From Nitrospirota bacterium (GTDB taxonomy: Bacteria; Nitrospirota; Nitrospiria; Nitrospirales; Nitrospiraceae), in the NCBI GenBank assembly GCA_016201805.1, contig JACQCB010000021.1, positions 1-11,525 on the forward strand: a DNA stretch of 11,525 nucleotides. The letters are read 5' to 3'. Shown piece by piece: positions 5,934 to 11,525 of the stretch. Position numbers and translations under genes: made by a program. Position 1 is the stretch's first letter. Each line of letters begins with the position of its first letter. The notes beneath the pieces are model-generated. The model did not search any database, was not told where the DNA came from, and saw only the letters and a list, made by a program, of their open reading frames with translations.

Positions 5934-6872
5934 TCAGGCCGACGTATTGAGGAACGATCCGTTGGCGGCGACGGCCACACGGTTCCGTGCCTGTTCCGTT
6001 GCCTGATGGAGGGCGGTCTCCGCGGCCCGTACGAACGCATCCGCCTCCCGCATGCTGGACGAACTGCCGGCCGCTGCCACGCCTGCGCTGAGGGAGATGG
6101 GCACCATCTTGGAGCCGACCTTCACGAGATGGGAGGCGATGCAGGCTCGAAGTCGCTCGGCCAGGCTCACCGTTGCGTCAAAATCGCATCCCGGCGACAC
6201 GATCAGAAATTCGTCGCCTCCGAGCCGGCCGATGCCGTCGTAGGGTCGCAGGGAGCGGCTGAGGCGTTTTCCGACTTCTTGCAGGACGGCGTCGCCGACC
6301 GTATGCCCATAGGCATCGTTCACGGCCTTGAAGTCGTCCAGGTCGGCCAGGATGACTCCCAGCGCTGCGTTTTCACGCCGTGCCCGCTCGACTTCACGGC
6401 CCAAATGTTCCAGCAAGGTTCCACGATTCCACAGACCGGTCAGAGGATCGACCGCGACGGTCGTGCGGAGTGTGTTACGGGCGGTGCCCAACTCTCGCTG
6501 CATCTCCAGAAAGCGTTGACCGGCTTTCAGGCGAATGCGCAAGTCGTCCGCATCGAAAGGCTTGACCAGGCAGTCGTGGGCTCCTGCTTCCATCCCGGCC
6601 AGTGGGTCTTGCCCCTGGGCTCGGTCCGCCAGCAAAATGGCGTAGGGGGGAGGGGTCACCGCTCCCTTGGCGATTTCCTGGCAGATCTGCAAGCCGTCCA
6701 TTCCGTGCAGCGCCCAGTCGAGGATCACCAACTCCGGCGCACCGGGTCCTTGCAGTATCTGGAAGGTCTCAGCCCCGTCGGAACTGCAGATGACGTCCTG
6801 CCCCCACTGGGTCAAAGCCATCTCCAGCACACGGCGGGAGGCCACGTCCCGTTCGGCGATCAAGATCCGCAC
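5934..6872 (-). CDS. Response regulator diguanylate cyclase (receiver-GGDEF)
   Basis: The protein makes c-di-GMP from two GTP under control of phosphorylation. Its 312 aa hold a receiver domain (1-120) and a GGDEF domain (about 135-300). The receiver is intact: acidic pocket E7/D9, phospho-acceptor D52 (VILDW), and Lys104 (LVKPF). The catalytic domain has DPLTGLWNR (142-150), DLDDFKAVNDAYGH (177-190), a canonical GGDEF (218-222) and the inhibitory RxxD site R209-D212 exactly 5 residues ahead, so product feedback inhibition is expected. A helical stalk (120-140) joins the two domains as in PleD/WspR-type enzymes. The GTG start at 6872 has AAGGAGA 7 nt upstream. No cognate histidine kinase lies in the window. 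It heads the cluster and is followed 71 nt later by the 111-aa gene. Confidence 0.93.
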   Translation of the reverse strand: MRILIAERDVASRRVLEMALTQWGQDVICSSDGAETFQILQGPGAPELVILDWALHGMDGLQICQEIAKGAVTPPPYAILLADRAQGQDPLAGMEAGAHDCLVKPFDADDLRIRLKAGQRFLEMQRELGTARNTLRTTVAVDPLTGLWNRGTLLEHLGREVERARRENAALGVILADLDDFKAVNDAYGHTVGDAVLQEVGKRLSRSLRPYDGIGRLGGDEFLIVSPGCDFDATVSLAERLRACIASHLVKVGSKMVPISLSAGVAAAGSSSSMREADAFVRAAETALHQATEQARNRVAVAANGSFLNTSA

Positions 6873-7104
6873 GCGCTCGTCTCCTTAGGGTCATGTGCCT
6901 GTCCCGCGGTCGGAACAAACACAGACCCCCGTCCCCTGCTTTCCTGTCGCAAGGGGTTCAGGACCAGCGAATAAGGCGTCGAAGCTCCGGCCCGCACCTC
7001 TGACGTGAGGGCCCGTTCACCTCATTCACGTTCTCAAAGGTGCTCATCGGTTCAAAAAGGCGACAACTTGAGCCGTCTCCCGCATCAGAACCCACCATAG
7101 TTTC

Positions 7105-7121
7105 AGCATGTTTCGTGCCAA
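7105..7121 (-). promoter_or_regulatory. Sigma-54-type promoter facing the c-di-GMP/HDOD cluster
   Basis: On the minus strand TTGGCACG-AAAC-ATGCT (7121-7105) matches the consensus YTGGCACGrNNNTTGCW at every defined position but one, with GG and GC 10 nt apart. Transcription would begin near 7094, leaving a leader of about 220 nt before the GTG at 6872. If real, expression of the cluster needs RpoN and an enhancer-binding activator. Neither is encoded in the window. Confidence 0.5.
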
Positions 7122-7217
7122 TACCGCCCATGGGGGCATCCGAAATGAGGCAAGGGGCCCGCGATTGATTTTTCAACGGCATTGGCGTAGTTCTCTGGCT
7201 ATCCGAGACGGTCTGGT

Positions 7218-7240
7218 AAAAAGACGCCGTGACGCTTTTT
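7218..7240. repeat. Small A/T-flanked hairpin upstream of dedA
   Basis: AAAAAG and CTTTTT flank a short CG/CG stem with a 6-nt loop and one bulged A. The structure is symmetrical, with U-runs on both strands, so it resembles a weak bidirectional terminator. No gene ends nearby on either strand, so its role is unclear. It may simply be a leader structure of dedA. Confidence 0.25.
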
Positions 7241-7311
7241 GGCTATTGAGGCAATAATCGGCCAGAGGGCTGGTACGGTCCCATTTCGAGGTTGCGGCGA
7301 AGGACTTGTCC

Positions 7312-7914
7312 ATGGATCTCTTCTTCGGCCTGATTGCGCAGTACGGCTACCTGGCCGTATTCGTGTTGCTCATGCTTGGGGTCGTCGGGCTGCCGGTGCC
7401 GGACGAGACTCTGCTCATGTTTGCCGGCTACCTGGCGTTCCAACAGAAGCTGGCAGTGGCCCCTGTCACGGTCGCCGCCTTTCTTGGCAGCGTCGGCGGG
7501 ATCAGCGTGAGCTATGGACTCGGGCGCACGGTCGGGCACTACCTCGCGACATCCCTTGGGCCCCGGTTCGGGATGGGCGCTGAGCAACTGGAGACCGTGC
7601 GAGCCTGGTACGCGCGATGGGGCAAGTATGCGCTGCTCATCGGCTACTTCGTGCCGGGCGTCCGCCACCTGACGGCCTTCGTGGCGGGATCCTCCAGGCT
7701 GTCGCCGGCTGTCTTTGCGGTCTTCGCCTATACCGGCGCCTTGCTCTGGTCGGCCAGTTTTCTTGCCGTGGGGTATGTCTTGGGCGAAGAATGGTCTCGC
7801 CTGTCCGCCCCGATCCACCGCGCCCTCGTCATACTGGCCGCGCTGGGCTTCGCCGGGCTTGCCGTCTGGGTTTTCCTGATGCGGCGGAAGCCGGCCAAGG
7901 CCACGGGCGGTTGA
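7312..7914 (+). CDS. DedA family membrane protein
   Basis: DedA proteins are inner-membrane proteins of the VTT/SNARE-associated superfamily. Characterised members help flip lipid carriers such as undecaprenyl phosphate or phospholipids across the membrane. This 200-aa protein has the family layout: a first membrane segment (about 3-30) that re-enters through GVVGLPVPDE (near 24-33, the acidic E/D motif), a Gly-rich segment VAAFLGSVGGISVSYGLGR, the signature FVPGVRHLTAFVAG with the essential Arg, and two C-terminal membrane segments before a basic tail RRKPAK. I chose ATG 7312 because AAGGA lies 7 nt upstream; the TTG two codons earlier is too close to it. It lies 46 nt ahead of LemA and is probably part of the same transcript. 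Confidence 0.9.
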   Translation: MDLFFGLIAQYGYLAVFVLLMLGVVGLPVPDETLLMFAGYLAFQQKLAVAPVTVAAFLGSVGGISVSYGLGRTVGHYLATSLGPRFGMGAEQLETVRAWYARWGKYALLIGYFVPGVRHLTAFVAGSSRLSPAVFAVFAYTGALLWSASFLAVGYVLGEEWSRLSAPIHRALVILAALGFAGLAVWVFLMRRKPAKATGG

Positions 7915-7960
7915 ACCGGCAGGCCCTGTGTTAGGATGACGAACAAGGAGGGGCTTACTT

Positions 7961-8575
7961 ATGAACGGTCGAGATCGACGAGATCGGCAAGGTCGGATGG
8001 TTCGTGTCTGGCTGTTGACCCTGCTGCTGGTGATTCCGGGCTGCGGGTATAACACGATCCAGGGGCTTGACGAAGAGACGAACGCGGCCTGGAGCGAGGT
8101 GCTCAACCAATATCAACGCCGCGCTGATTTGATCCCGAACCTGGTCAACGTGGTCAAGGGCTATGCCGCGCACGAGCGGGAGACGCTGGAAGCCGTGACG
8201 CAGGCGCGGACACAGGTGGCCGGTCTGAAGGCGACGCCGGAATTGCTCAACAATCCCGACGCGTTCAAAAAATTCCAGGCGGCGCAGGGCGATCTGTCGT
8301 CGGCGCTGGCGCGGTTGTTGGTGGTCGTCGAGCGCTATCCGGACCTGAAAGCCAATGAGAACTTTCGCGACTTGCAGAGCCAATTGGAAGGGACGGAGAA
8401 TCGGGTCGCGGTGGCCCGCAAGCGCTACATCGACAAGGTTGCGGAGTACAACAAGGCCGTGCGGTATTTTCCGACCAACCTTACGGCCAAATTTCTTCTC
8501 CATGCCGACGTGAAGCCGACCTTCACGGTGGCGGACGAACAAGCGGTGTCCAAGCCTCCCGAGGTGAAGTTCTGA
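7961..8575 (+). CDS. lemA: LemA family protein
   Basis: The product is 204 aa. It begins with a basic stretch, then a hydrophobic segment (about 14-26), and then IPGCGYN (25-31), where Cys28 could be a lipoprotein acceptor although Pro at -2 is atypical. The remainder is the all-helical LemA domain with its hallmark sequences: GLDEETNAAWSEVLNQYQRRADLIPNLV (34-61), VKGYAAHERETLEAV, and LKANENFRDLQSQLEGTENRVAVARKRYID (about 128-157). It should face the periplasm from a membrane anchor. The exact role of LemA is not settled; the family is repeatedly found beside TPM proteins, as here. Start ATG 7961 has AAGGAGG 9 nt upstream. The next gene begins 28 nt after its stop. Confidence 0.93.
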   Translation: MNGRDRRDRQGRMVRVWLLTLLLVIPGCGYNTIQGLDEETNAAWSEVLNQYQRRADLIPNLVNVVKGYAAHERETLEAVTQARTQVAGLKATPELLNNPDAFKKFQAAQGDLSSALARLLVVVERYPDLKANENFRDLQSQLEGTENRVAVARKRYIDKVAEYNKAVRYFPTNLTAKFLLHADVKPTFTVADEQAVSKPPEVKF

Positions 8576-8603
8576 TTTCCCGGAAAGACGCCAGGTCCCG
8601 GCC

Positions 8604-9560
8604 GTGACGGCAACGGCGGCTGAGCGGGCGGCGGGACGAGCGAGGCGCACACACCGTCCAGTGGCCGGGCGGCGCGTTCTTTCCGCCATCGTCGTCGTTG
8701 GCGCTGTCGTCGGCACGGTGGTTGGATGGGCGCTCGTTGTACTGGTGCCGCTCGCCTCCGCCCTCGACGTGCCGTCCCTGTCGGGGCGGCTGGTGGATAC
8801 GGCGCATGTGCTCCCCCCCGACCTGGCCGCAACGCTCTCAGCCGAGCTGGCTGCTCACGAGGAACGGACCGGTAACCAGGTGGTGCTCCTGACCCTCCCG
8901 TCCTTGGGCGGGGAACCGGTGGAGGAGTTTGCCCATCGCGTCGCGACCACGTGGCAGTTGGGGCGTAAGGGAATCGATAACGGGGTGCTTCTGCTGGTCG
9001 TGCCAGGCGACCGCCGGGTCCGCATCGAAGTCGGCTACGGGCTTGAGGGGACGCTGACCGATGCCAAGGCGTCCCGCATCATCCGGCAAGAGATCATTCC
9101 CAGATTCCGGTCTGGCGCCGCCGCCGACGGGGTTGCCGCTGGCCTCAGGGCGATCATGGGGACGATCGAGGGCACCTATGTCCCGGCCGAGCGGACAAGC
9201 CCTCCGGCAATCGAGACGAACGGTCCGTGGAACCTCCTCTTCATCGCCGTGGTGGTCGGCATCATGATCGGCGCGGCCATCGGAGCGAGGCGGGGCGCCG
9301 GCGGATTCGTCGGCGGTCTGGTGTCTTTTTTTCTCGCCCTCTCCGCCGGATGGCTCTTTGCGCTGGCTGCGGCGGTCCTCGTGATGATTGTGATCCTGGC
9401 GCTGTCCGGCCTGTCCTCCGGCGGCGGGCGGACTCCGTATGGGGGATGGGGCGGGGCCGGCGGCTTGGGAGGAGGAGATTTTGGCGGGTTCTCCGGCGCC
9501 GACTCGTTCGGCGGGGGCGGCGGAGGGTTCGGGGGCGGCGGGGCGTCAGGCCAGTGGTGA
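8604..9560 (+). CDS. TPM-domain protein, YgcG-like, Gly-rich C-terminus
   Basis: The 318-aa protein has a long basic N-terminus, a membrane/signal segment (about 26-53), and a TPM domain (about 57-195). The domain shows the family path: SGRLVDTAHVLPPDLAATL near its start, then EERTGNQVVLLTLPSLGG, then GRKGIDNGVLLLVVPGDRRVRIEVGYGLEGTLTDA, the most conserved part. Two membrane segments follow (about 213-230 and 236-270). The C-terminus is a low-complexity Gly/Phe/Trp tail (about 274-318), typical of YgcG-type proteins. TPM proteins were first named for thylakoid proteins and some show acid phosphatase activity; the substrate is unknown. The GTG start at 8604 has only a poor ribosome binding site, but no better in-frame start precedes the membrane segment. 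Confidence 0.88.
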   Translation: MTATAAERAAGRARRTHRPVAGRRVLSAIVVVGAVVGTVVGWALVVLVPLASALDVPSLSGRLVDTAHVLPPDLAATLSAELAAHEERTGNQVVLLTLPSLGGEPVEEFAHRVATTWQLGRKGIDNGVLLLVVPGDRRVRIEVGYGLEGTLTDAKASRIIRQEIIPRFRSGAAADGVAAGLRAIMGTIEGTYVPAERTSPPAIETNGPWNLLFIAVVVGIMIGAAIGARRGAGGFVGGLVSFFLALSAGWLFALAAAVLVMIVILALSGLSSGGGRTPYGGWGGAGGLGGGDFGGFSGADSFGGGGGGFGGGGASGQW

Positions 9561-9565
9561 CGGCG

Positions 9566-10225
9566 ATGTTTTCCCAGGAGGACCTCCAGAAAATCCGTGA
9601 AGCGGTGCAGGCCGCCGAGCCGAGGACCAGGGGCGAGATCGTGCCCATGGTGGTGCCTTCGTCGGCCCGCTACCGGGACGCGAGCCATCGTGCCGGGCTC
9701 GCCCTGGCCTTGCTGGTCCTGACCGTTGTATTGACTGCGGACTATGGCTGGACAAGCTGGGCAGGCTGGGCAGGATGGGGATGGAGCCGGCATGAGGCCG
9801 GTTGGATTGTGATGGCGGTGGGGCTTGCCTATGTCCTGGGACAATGGCTGGGTTCGTTTCCCGCCTGCATCCGGCTGATGGTCTCACGGGCTCGGATGGC
9901 CGCGAAGGTGCGGCTGCGCGCCGAGCGGGCCTTCTACGAACACGGCCTCCACAGGACCCGCGAGGGGACCGGCGTGCTCATCATGGTCTCGCTGCTCGAA
10001 CGGCAGGTCCAGGTGTTGGCCGATCGGGCGATCGATGCACGTGTGGCGCCGGGCACCTGGGACCGTCTGGTGCAGGACCTGATCAAGGGCATCACCGATG
10101 GGCGCCCCACCGAAGCCCTGTGCCGGGCGATCGCCCGGTGCGGGGACTTGCTGGCCCGGCATTTTCCCGCAAGGGACGGGGACAACCCTGACGAATTGGC
10201 CGATGAGTTGATTCAGGAGAAGTGA
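9566..10225 (+). CDS. Second TPM-domain protein with an internal membrane insert
   Basis: This 219-aa protein begins MFSQEDLQKIREAVQAAEPRT, then GEIVPMVV, the opening helix and strand of cytoplasm-starting TPM homologues. Two hydrophobic segments (about 43-57 and 73-92) then interrupt the domain. The second half of the TPM domain follows: AKVRLRAERAFYEHGLHRTREGTG, then VLIMVSLLERQVQVLADRAID, then TWDRLVQDLIKGITDGRPTEALCRAIARCGDLLARHF. The order of elements is kept and only the loop is replaced by the membrane hairpin. I start at ATG 9566 by homology with the family N-terminus. A GTG at 9557, overlapping the previous stop (GTGA), would add three residues and is also possible. Either way the two TPM genes are closely coupled. 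The Trp-rich stretch YGWTSWAGWAGWGW joins the membrane segments. Confidence 0.88.
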   Translation: MFSQEDLQKIREAVQAAEPRTRGEIVPMVVPSSARYRDASHRAGLALALLVLTVVLTADYGWTSWAGWAGWGWSRHEAGWIVMAVGLAYVLGQWLGSFPACIRLMVSRARMAAKVRLRAERAFYEHGLHRTREGTGVLIMVSLLERQVQVLADRAIDARVAPGTWDRLVQDLIKGITDGRPTEALCRAIARCGDLLARHFPARDGDNPDELADELIQEK

Positions 10226-10257
10226 ACGAACCGGGCCAACCGTACGCGAGGGTGTTG

Positions 10258-10293
10258 AAAAAAGAGGTTGTGGCGGCCTACCGCCACAACCTC
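10258..10293 (-). terminator. Intrinsic terminator of the 118-aa secreted protein gene
   Basis: A perfect 13-bp stem (10264-10276 with 10281-10293) has a 4-nt loop. Read on the minus strand it is followed by six T (10263-10258), the pattern of a strong rho-independent terminator. It lies 52 nt past the stop of the minus-strand gene. On the plus strand the stem is not followed by T, so it may stop the opposing TPM transcript less efficiently. Confidence 0.85.
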
Positions 10294-10345
10294 GCGTCAG
10301 ACATCGAGAGGCGCCTCCACAAGGCCCAGCGTCCTGCCCGCCGAA

Positions 10346-10702
10346 CTATTTCATCTTCGTCGCTTCTTTCACCGGCGGTTCGATTTTGATATCGGGCCCT
10401 TGGACTTTCGGCAGTTGCCCCGCGCCTTCCTTCTGGACGATCCGCTGATTATTCTCGTCCATCAGGTTCTGGGCCACGTGGCCATCATCGGCCGTCGCCG
10501 CTTCCAATAAGGCGTTCTCCCCACTCGCGTTGGTCTGACCGGGATCGTTTGCCAAGGGTTGACCTGTCACGGGGCTCACGGCATGGCCGGCCGGATAACC
10601 GGGATGTTTGGGCAGCATGGCCGGATTCGCCCATACGAGGGAGACCGCACAGAAGCCGATCGATAAGATAGTAAGGATTGTGCGCAAGCTATATAGGCTC
10701 AT
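10346..10702 (-). CDS. Small secreted protein of unknown function
   Basis: I do not recognise the family. The 118-aa product has a clear Sec signal peptide (residues 1-25, ending VWA, with cleavage before NPAML). The mature part of about 93 aa is polar and probably disordered: Pro/Gly-rich at first (LPKHPGYPAGHAVSPVTGQPL), then Asn/Gln/Asp/Glu-rich (NASGENALLEAATADDGHVAQNLMDENNQRIVQKEG), then Pro/Lys-rich (GPDIKIEPPVKEATKMK). It has no Cys after processing. The start is ATG 10702, with AAGGAGG 5 nt upstream. An in-frame ATG at 10717 would add five residues but has no ribosome binding site. It is flanked by two hairpin terminators, so it is transcribed alone and perhaps tightly controlled. It could be a periplasmic or surface protein. 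Confidence 0.75.
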   Translation of the reverse strand: MSLYSLRTILTILSIGFCAVSLVWANPAMLPKHPGYPAGHAVSPVTGQPLANDPGQTNASGENALLEAATADDGHVAQNLMDENNQRIVQKEGAGQLPKVQGPDIKIEPPVKEATKMK

Positions 10703-10722
10703 GGCATCCTCCTTCATCTCTT

Positions 10723-10760
10723 AAAACACAAAAGCCTCCCCGGATTGAATCCGAGAAGGC
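10723..10760 (-). terminator. Terminator-like hairpin in the leader of the 118-aa secreted protein gene
   Basis: Positions 10734-10760 fold on the minus strand into 12 consecutive pairs (two of them G-U) around a 3-nt loop, followed by TTTTGTGTTTT. The U-tail ends 8 nt before the ribosome binding site of the 118-aa gene. There is no room for a promoter between hairpin and start codon, so any transcript reaching the gene must pass this hairpin or start within it. This suggests attenuation or an upstream short transcript. Confidence 0.6.
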
Positions 10761-10764
10761 CTGG

Positions 10765-10778
10765 CGGTGCGCGCACCG
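10765..10778. promoter_or_regulatory. 14-bp perfect palindrome in the same leader
   Basis: CGGTGCGCGCACCG equals its own reverse complement. It lies 4 bp from the terminator-like hairpin and upstream of the 118-aa gene. It could be an operator for a dimeric regulator or, in RNA, a 5-bp hairpin next to the terminator. Confidence 0.35.
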
Positions 10779-10886
10779 AGTTGTCTGCGTGGAAGCTAAA
10801 GGGCCGTGGCGTGGTCACCCCGGAGCCATGGCAAGCCCTCCTGAAAACCGATGGATTGAGCATGCGCCATGCCTTCCGACATTGTC

Positions 10887-10922
10887 AACCGGCTTGACTC
10901 CCTCGCCGGTTTTCCACAGAAT
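10887..10922 (+). promoter_or_regulatory. Sigma-70-type promoter of the AIM24 gene with overlapping dyad
   Basis: TTGACT (10894-10899) and CAGAAT (10917-10922) are spaced by exactly 17 nt and match consensus at 5 and 4 of 6 positions. Transcription should begin near 10929, about 40 nt before ATG 10968. A perfect 7-bp inverted repeat, AACCGGC (10887-10893) and GCCGGTT (10905-10911), flanks the -35 box, where a bound repressor would block polymerase. Confidence 0.5.
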
Positions 10923-10967
10923 CAGGCCGCTGGCGACATCGACGAAAACAAGAGGGAGACGAAACCG

Positions 10968-11525
10968 ATGAAAAGCGAGATTCTGTATCCGGGGGCCTTT
11001 CCGATGGCGCGGGTCGAACTGGCGGCGGGGGAAAGCGTGAAGGCCGAGTCCGGGGCCATGGTTGCCTGTTCGCCCACCGTGGACGTGGAAAGCAAGATGG
11101 AAGGCGGTTTTCTTGGCGCGTTGTCCCGCAAGATGCTGAGCGGCGAGAAGTTCTTTTTTCAGACTCTGCGCGCGAGCCGCGGGCCAGGCGAGGTCCTGCT
11201 GGCGCCGACCGTCCCCGGCGACATCGTGGTGTTGGAGCTCGACGGCGTGAGCGAATACTTGGTGCAAAAGGACGGATTTCTGGCCGGTGCGGAGGGGGTG
11301 AAGATTGAAAGCAAGATGCAGAGCCTGAGCCGGGGCCTGTTGGGCGGCGAAGGGTTCTTCATCCTCCGCATGAGCGGCACCGGGTCGTTGCTCCTGAACA
11401 GCTTCGGCGCGGTCCACAAGATCGCGCTCAAGCCGGACGAAGAGTACATTGTGGACAACAGCCACTTGGTGGCCTGGACCGCGACGACTTCCTACAACAT
11501 CGAAAAGGCGTCGGCCGGCTGGATC
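10968..11525 (+). CDS. AIM24 family protein (TIGR00266-like), cut by the right edge
   Basis: The 186 codons present start at ATG 10968, with GGGAG about 9 nt upstream and a promoter before it. The sequence opens MKSEILYPGAFPMARVELAAGESVKAESGAMV, the standard start of bacterial AIM24/TIGR00266 proteins, then EGGFLGALSRKMLSGEKFFFQTL, with further strands VLLAPTVPGDIVVLEL, and then SGTGSLLLNSFGAVHKI. The family adopts a compact beta-sandwich of repeated strands and is named after a yeast mitochondrial biogenesis factor; its bacterial role is unknown. No signal peptide or membrane segment is seen. The frame stays open upstream to an ATG at 10869, which would add 33 atypical residues. That start lies ahead of the predicted mRNA start and has no ribosome binding site, so I reject it. 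The C-terminal part lies outside the window. Confidence 0.88.
   Translation, partial: MKSEILYPGAFPMARVELAAGESVKAESGAMVACSPTVDVESKMEGGFLGALSRKMLSGEKFFFQTLRASRGPGEVLLAPTVPGDIVVLELDGVSEYLVQKDGFLAGAEGVKIESKMQSLSRGLLGGEGFFILRMSGTGSLLLNSFGAVHKIALKPDEEYIVDNSHLVAWTATTSYNIEKASAGWI

Larger units (their letters stand above)
6873..7311. other. Divergent intergenic region between the c-di-GMP cluster and dedA
   Basis: This 439-bp stretch separates the minus-strand signalling cluster from the plus-strand DedA gene and should hold both promoters. I see a sigma-54-like element at 7105-7121 directed at the cluster and a small hairpin at 7218-7240. A 74-codon minus-strand frame (6958-7182) has no ribosome binding site and no recognisable fold, so I do not call it. 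Inverted segments GGCCC and GGGCC near 6996-7016 could form a further hairpin. No clear sigma-70 promoter for dedA was found. Confidence 0.55.

Noticed and set aside
6958..7182. A 74-codon minus-strand frame upstream of the c-di-GMP cluster
   Set aside because: None of its possible starts has a ribosome binding site, the predicted sigma-54 start would fall inside it, and the protein shows no recognisable features.
9227..9565. A longer frame extending the second TPM protein 113 codons upstream
   Set aside because: The extra part is the out-of-frame reading of the first TPM gene and is Arg-rich; family members begin at the MFSQEDL position.
10308..10317. 10-bp palindrome GAGGCGCCTC between the converging genes
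   Set aside because: Short GC-rich palindromes are expected by chance in this DNA and it is not near a promoter.
10869..10967. ATG at 10869 as an earlier start for the AIM24 gene
   Set aside because: It precedes the predicted transcription start, has no ribosome binding site and adds 33 residues unlike family members, which begin MKSEI-like.
1..11525. Possible mobile element, CRISPR array, tRNA or rRNA
   Set aside because: I saw no transposase, integrase, regularly spaced repeats, cloverleaf or rRNA-like sequence; the only long direct repeat is the 40-bp tandem duplication.

Overview
This window looks like chromosomal DNA from a GC-rich Gram-negative bacterium. The gene set (bactofilin, PilZ, GGDEF and HDOD signalling proteins, a LemA/TPM cluster, several lipoprotein signals) and protein style fit a Nitrospira-like member of the Nitrospirota. 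That placement is inference: no rRNA or marker gene is present. I saw no insertion sequence, tRNA, rRNA, CRISPR array or phage gene.

Layout. Positions 1-6872 are read entirely from the minus strand. In transcription order from the right: a c-di-GMP/HDOD cluster (receiver-GGDEF at 6872-5934, a 111-aa protein at 5862-5527, HDOD at 5524-4688, degenerate receiver-GGDEF at 4691-3744); a DUF4410-like lipoprotein and a bestrophin-like (DUF4239) membrane protein (3557-2151); a PilZ protein (1996-1607); a 78-aa winged-helix-like protein and a bactofilin (1267-304); and the first 47 codons of a lipoprotein that leaves the window at position 1. Positions 7312-10225 are read from the plus strand: DedA, LemA and two TPM-domain proteins, probably one unit. 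A small secreted protein on the minus strand (10702-10346) converges on that unit, with a strong hairpin between them. The window ends inside an AIM24-family gene read on the plus strand.

How they work together. The four-gene signalling cluster has gaps of 71 and 2 nt and then a 4-nt ATGA overlap. It pairs a diguanylate cyclase that looks fully active and feedback-inhibitable with a receiver-GGDEF paralogue that has lost its phosphorylation residues and carries GGDDF. A near-consensus sigma-54 element lies upstream of it. The nearby PilZ protein is a plausible c-di-GMP receptor. LemA next to TPM proteins is a recurrent envelope-associated gene pairing whose biochemical role is not settled.

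The most unusual local feature is a perfect 40-bp tandem duplication at the 3' end of the bactofilin gene. It shifts the reading frame and replaces a 7-residue C-terminus with a 46-residue Arg-rich tail. Other points of interest are regulatory: a terminator-like hairpin in the leader of the 118-aa secreted protein, a dyad over the AIM24 promoter, and a 17-bp dyad upstream of the left-edge lipoprotein promoter. I found no clear new defence or mobile system.
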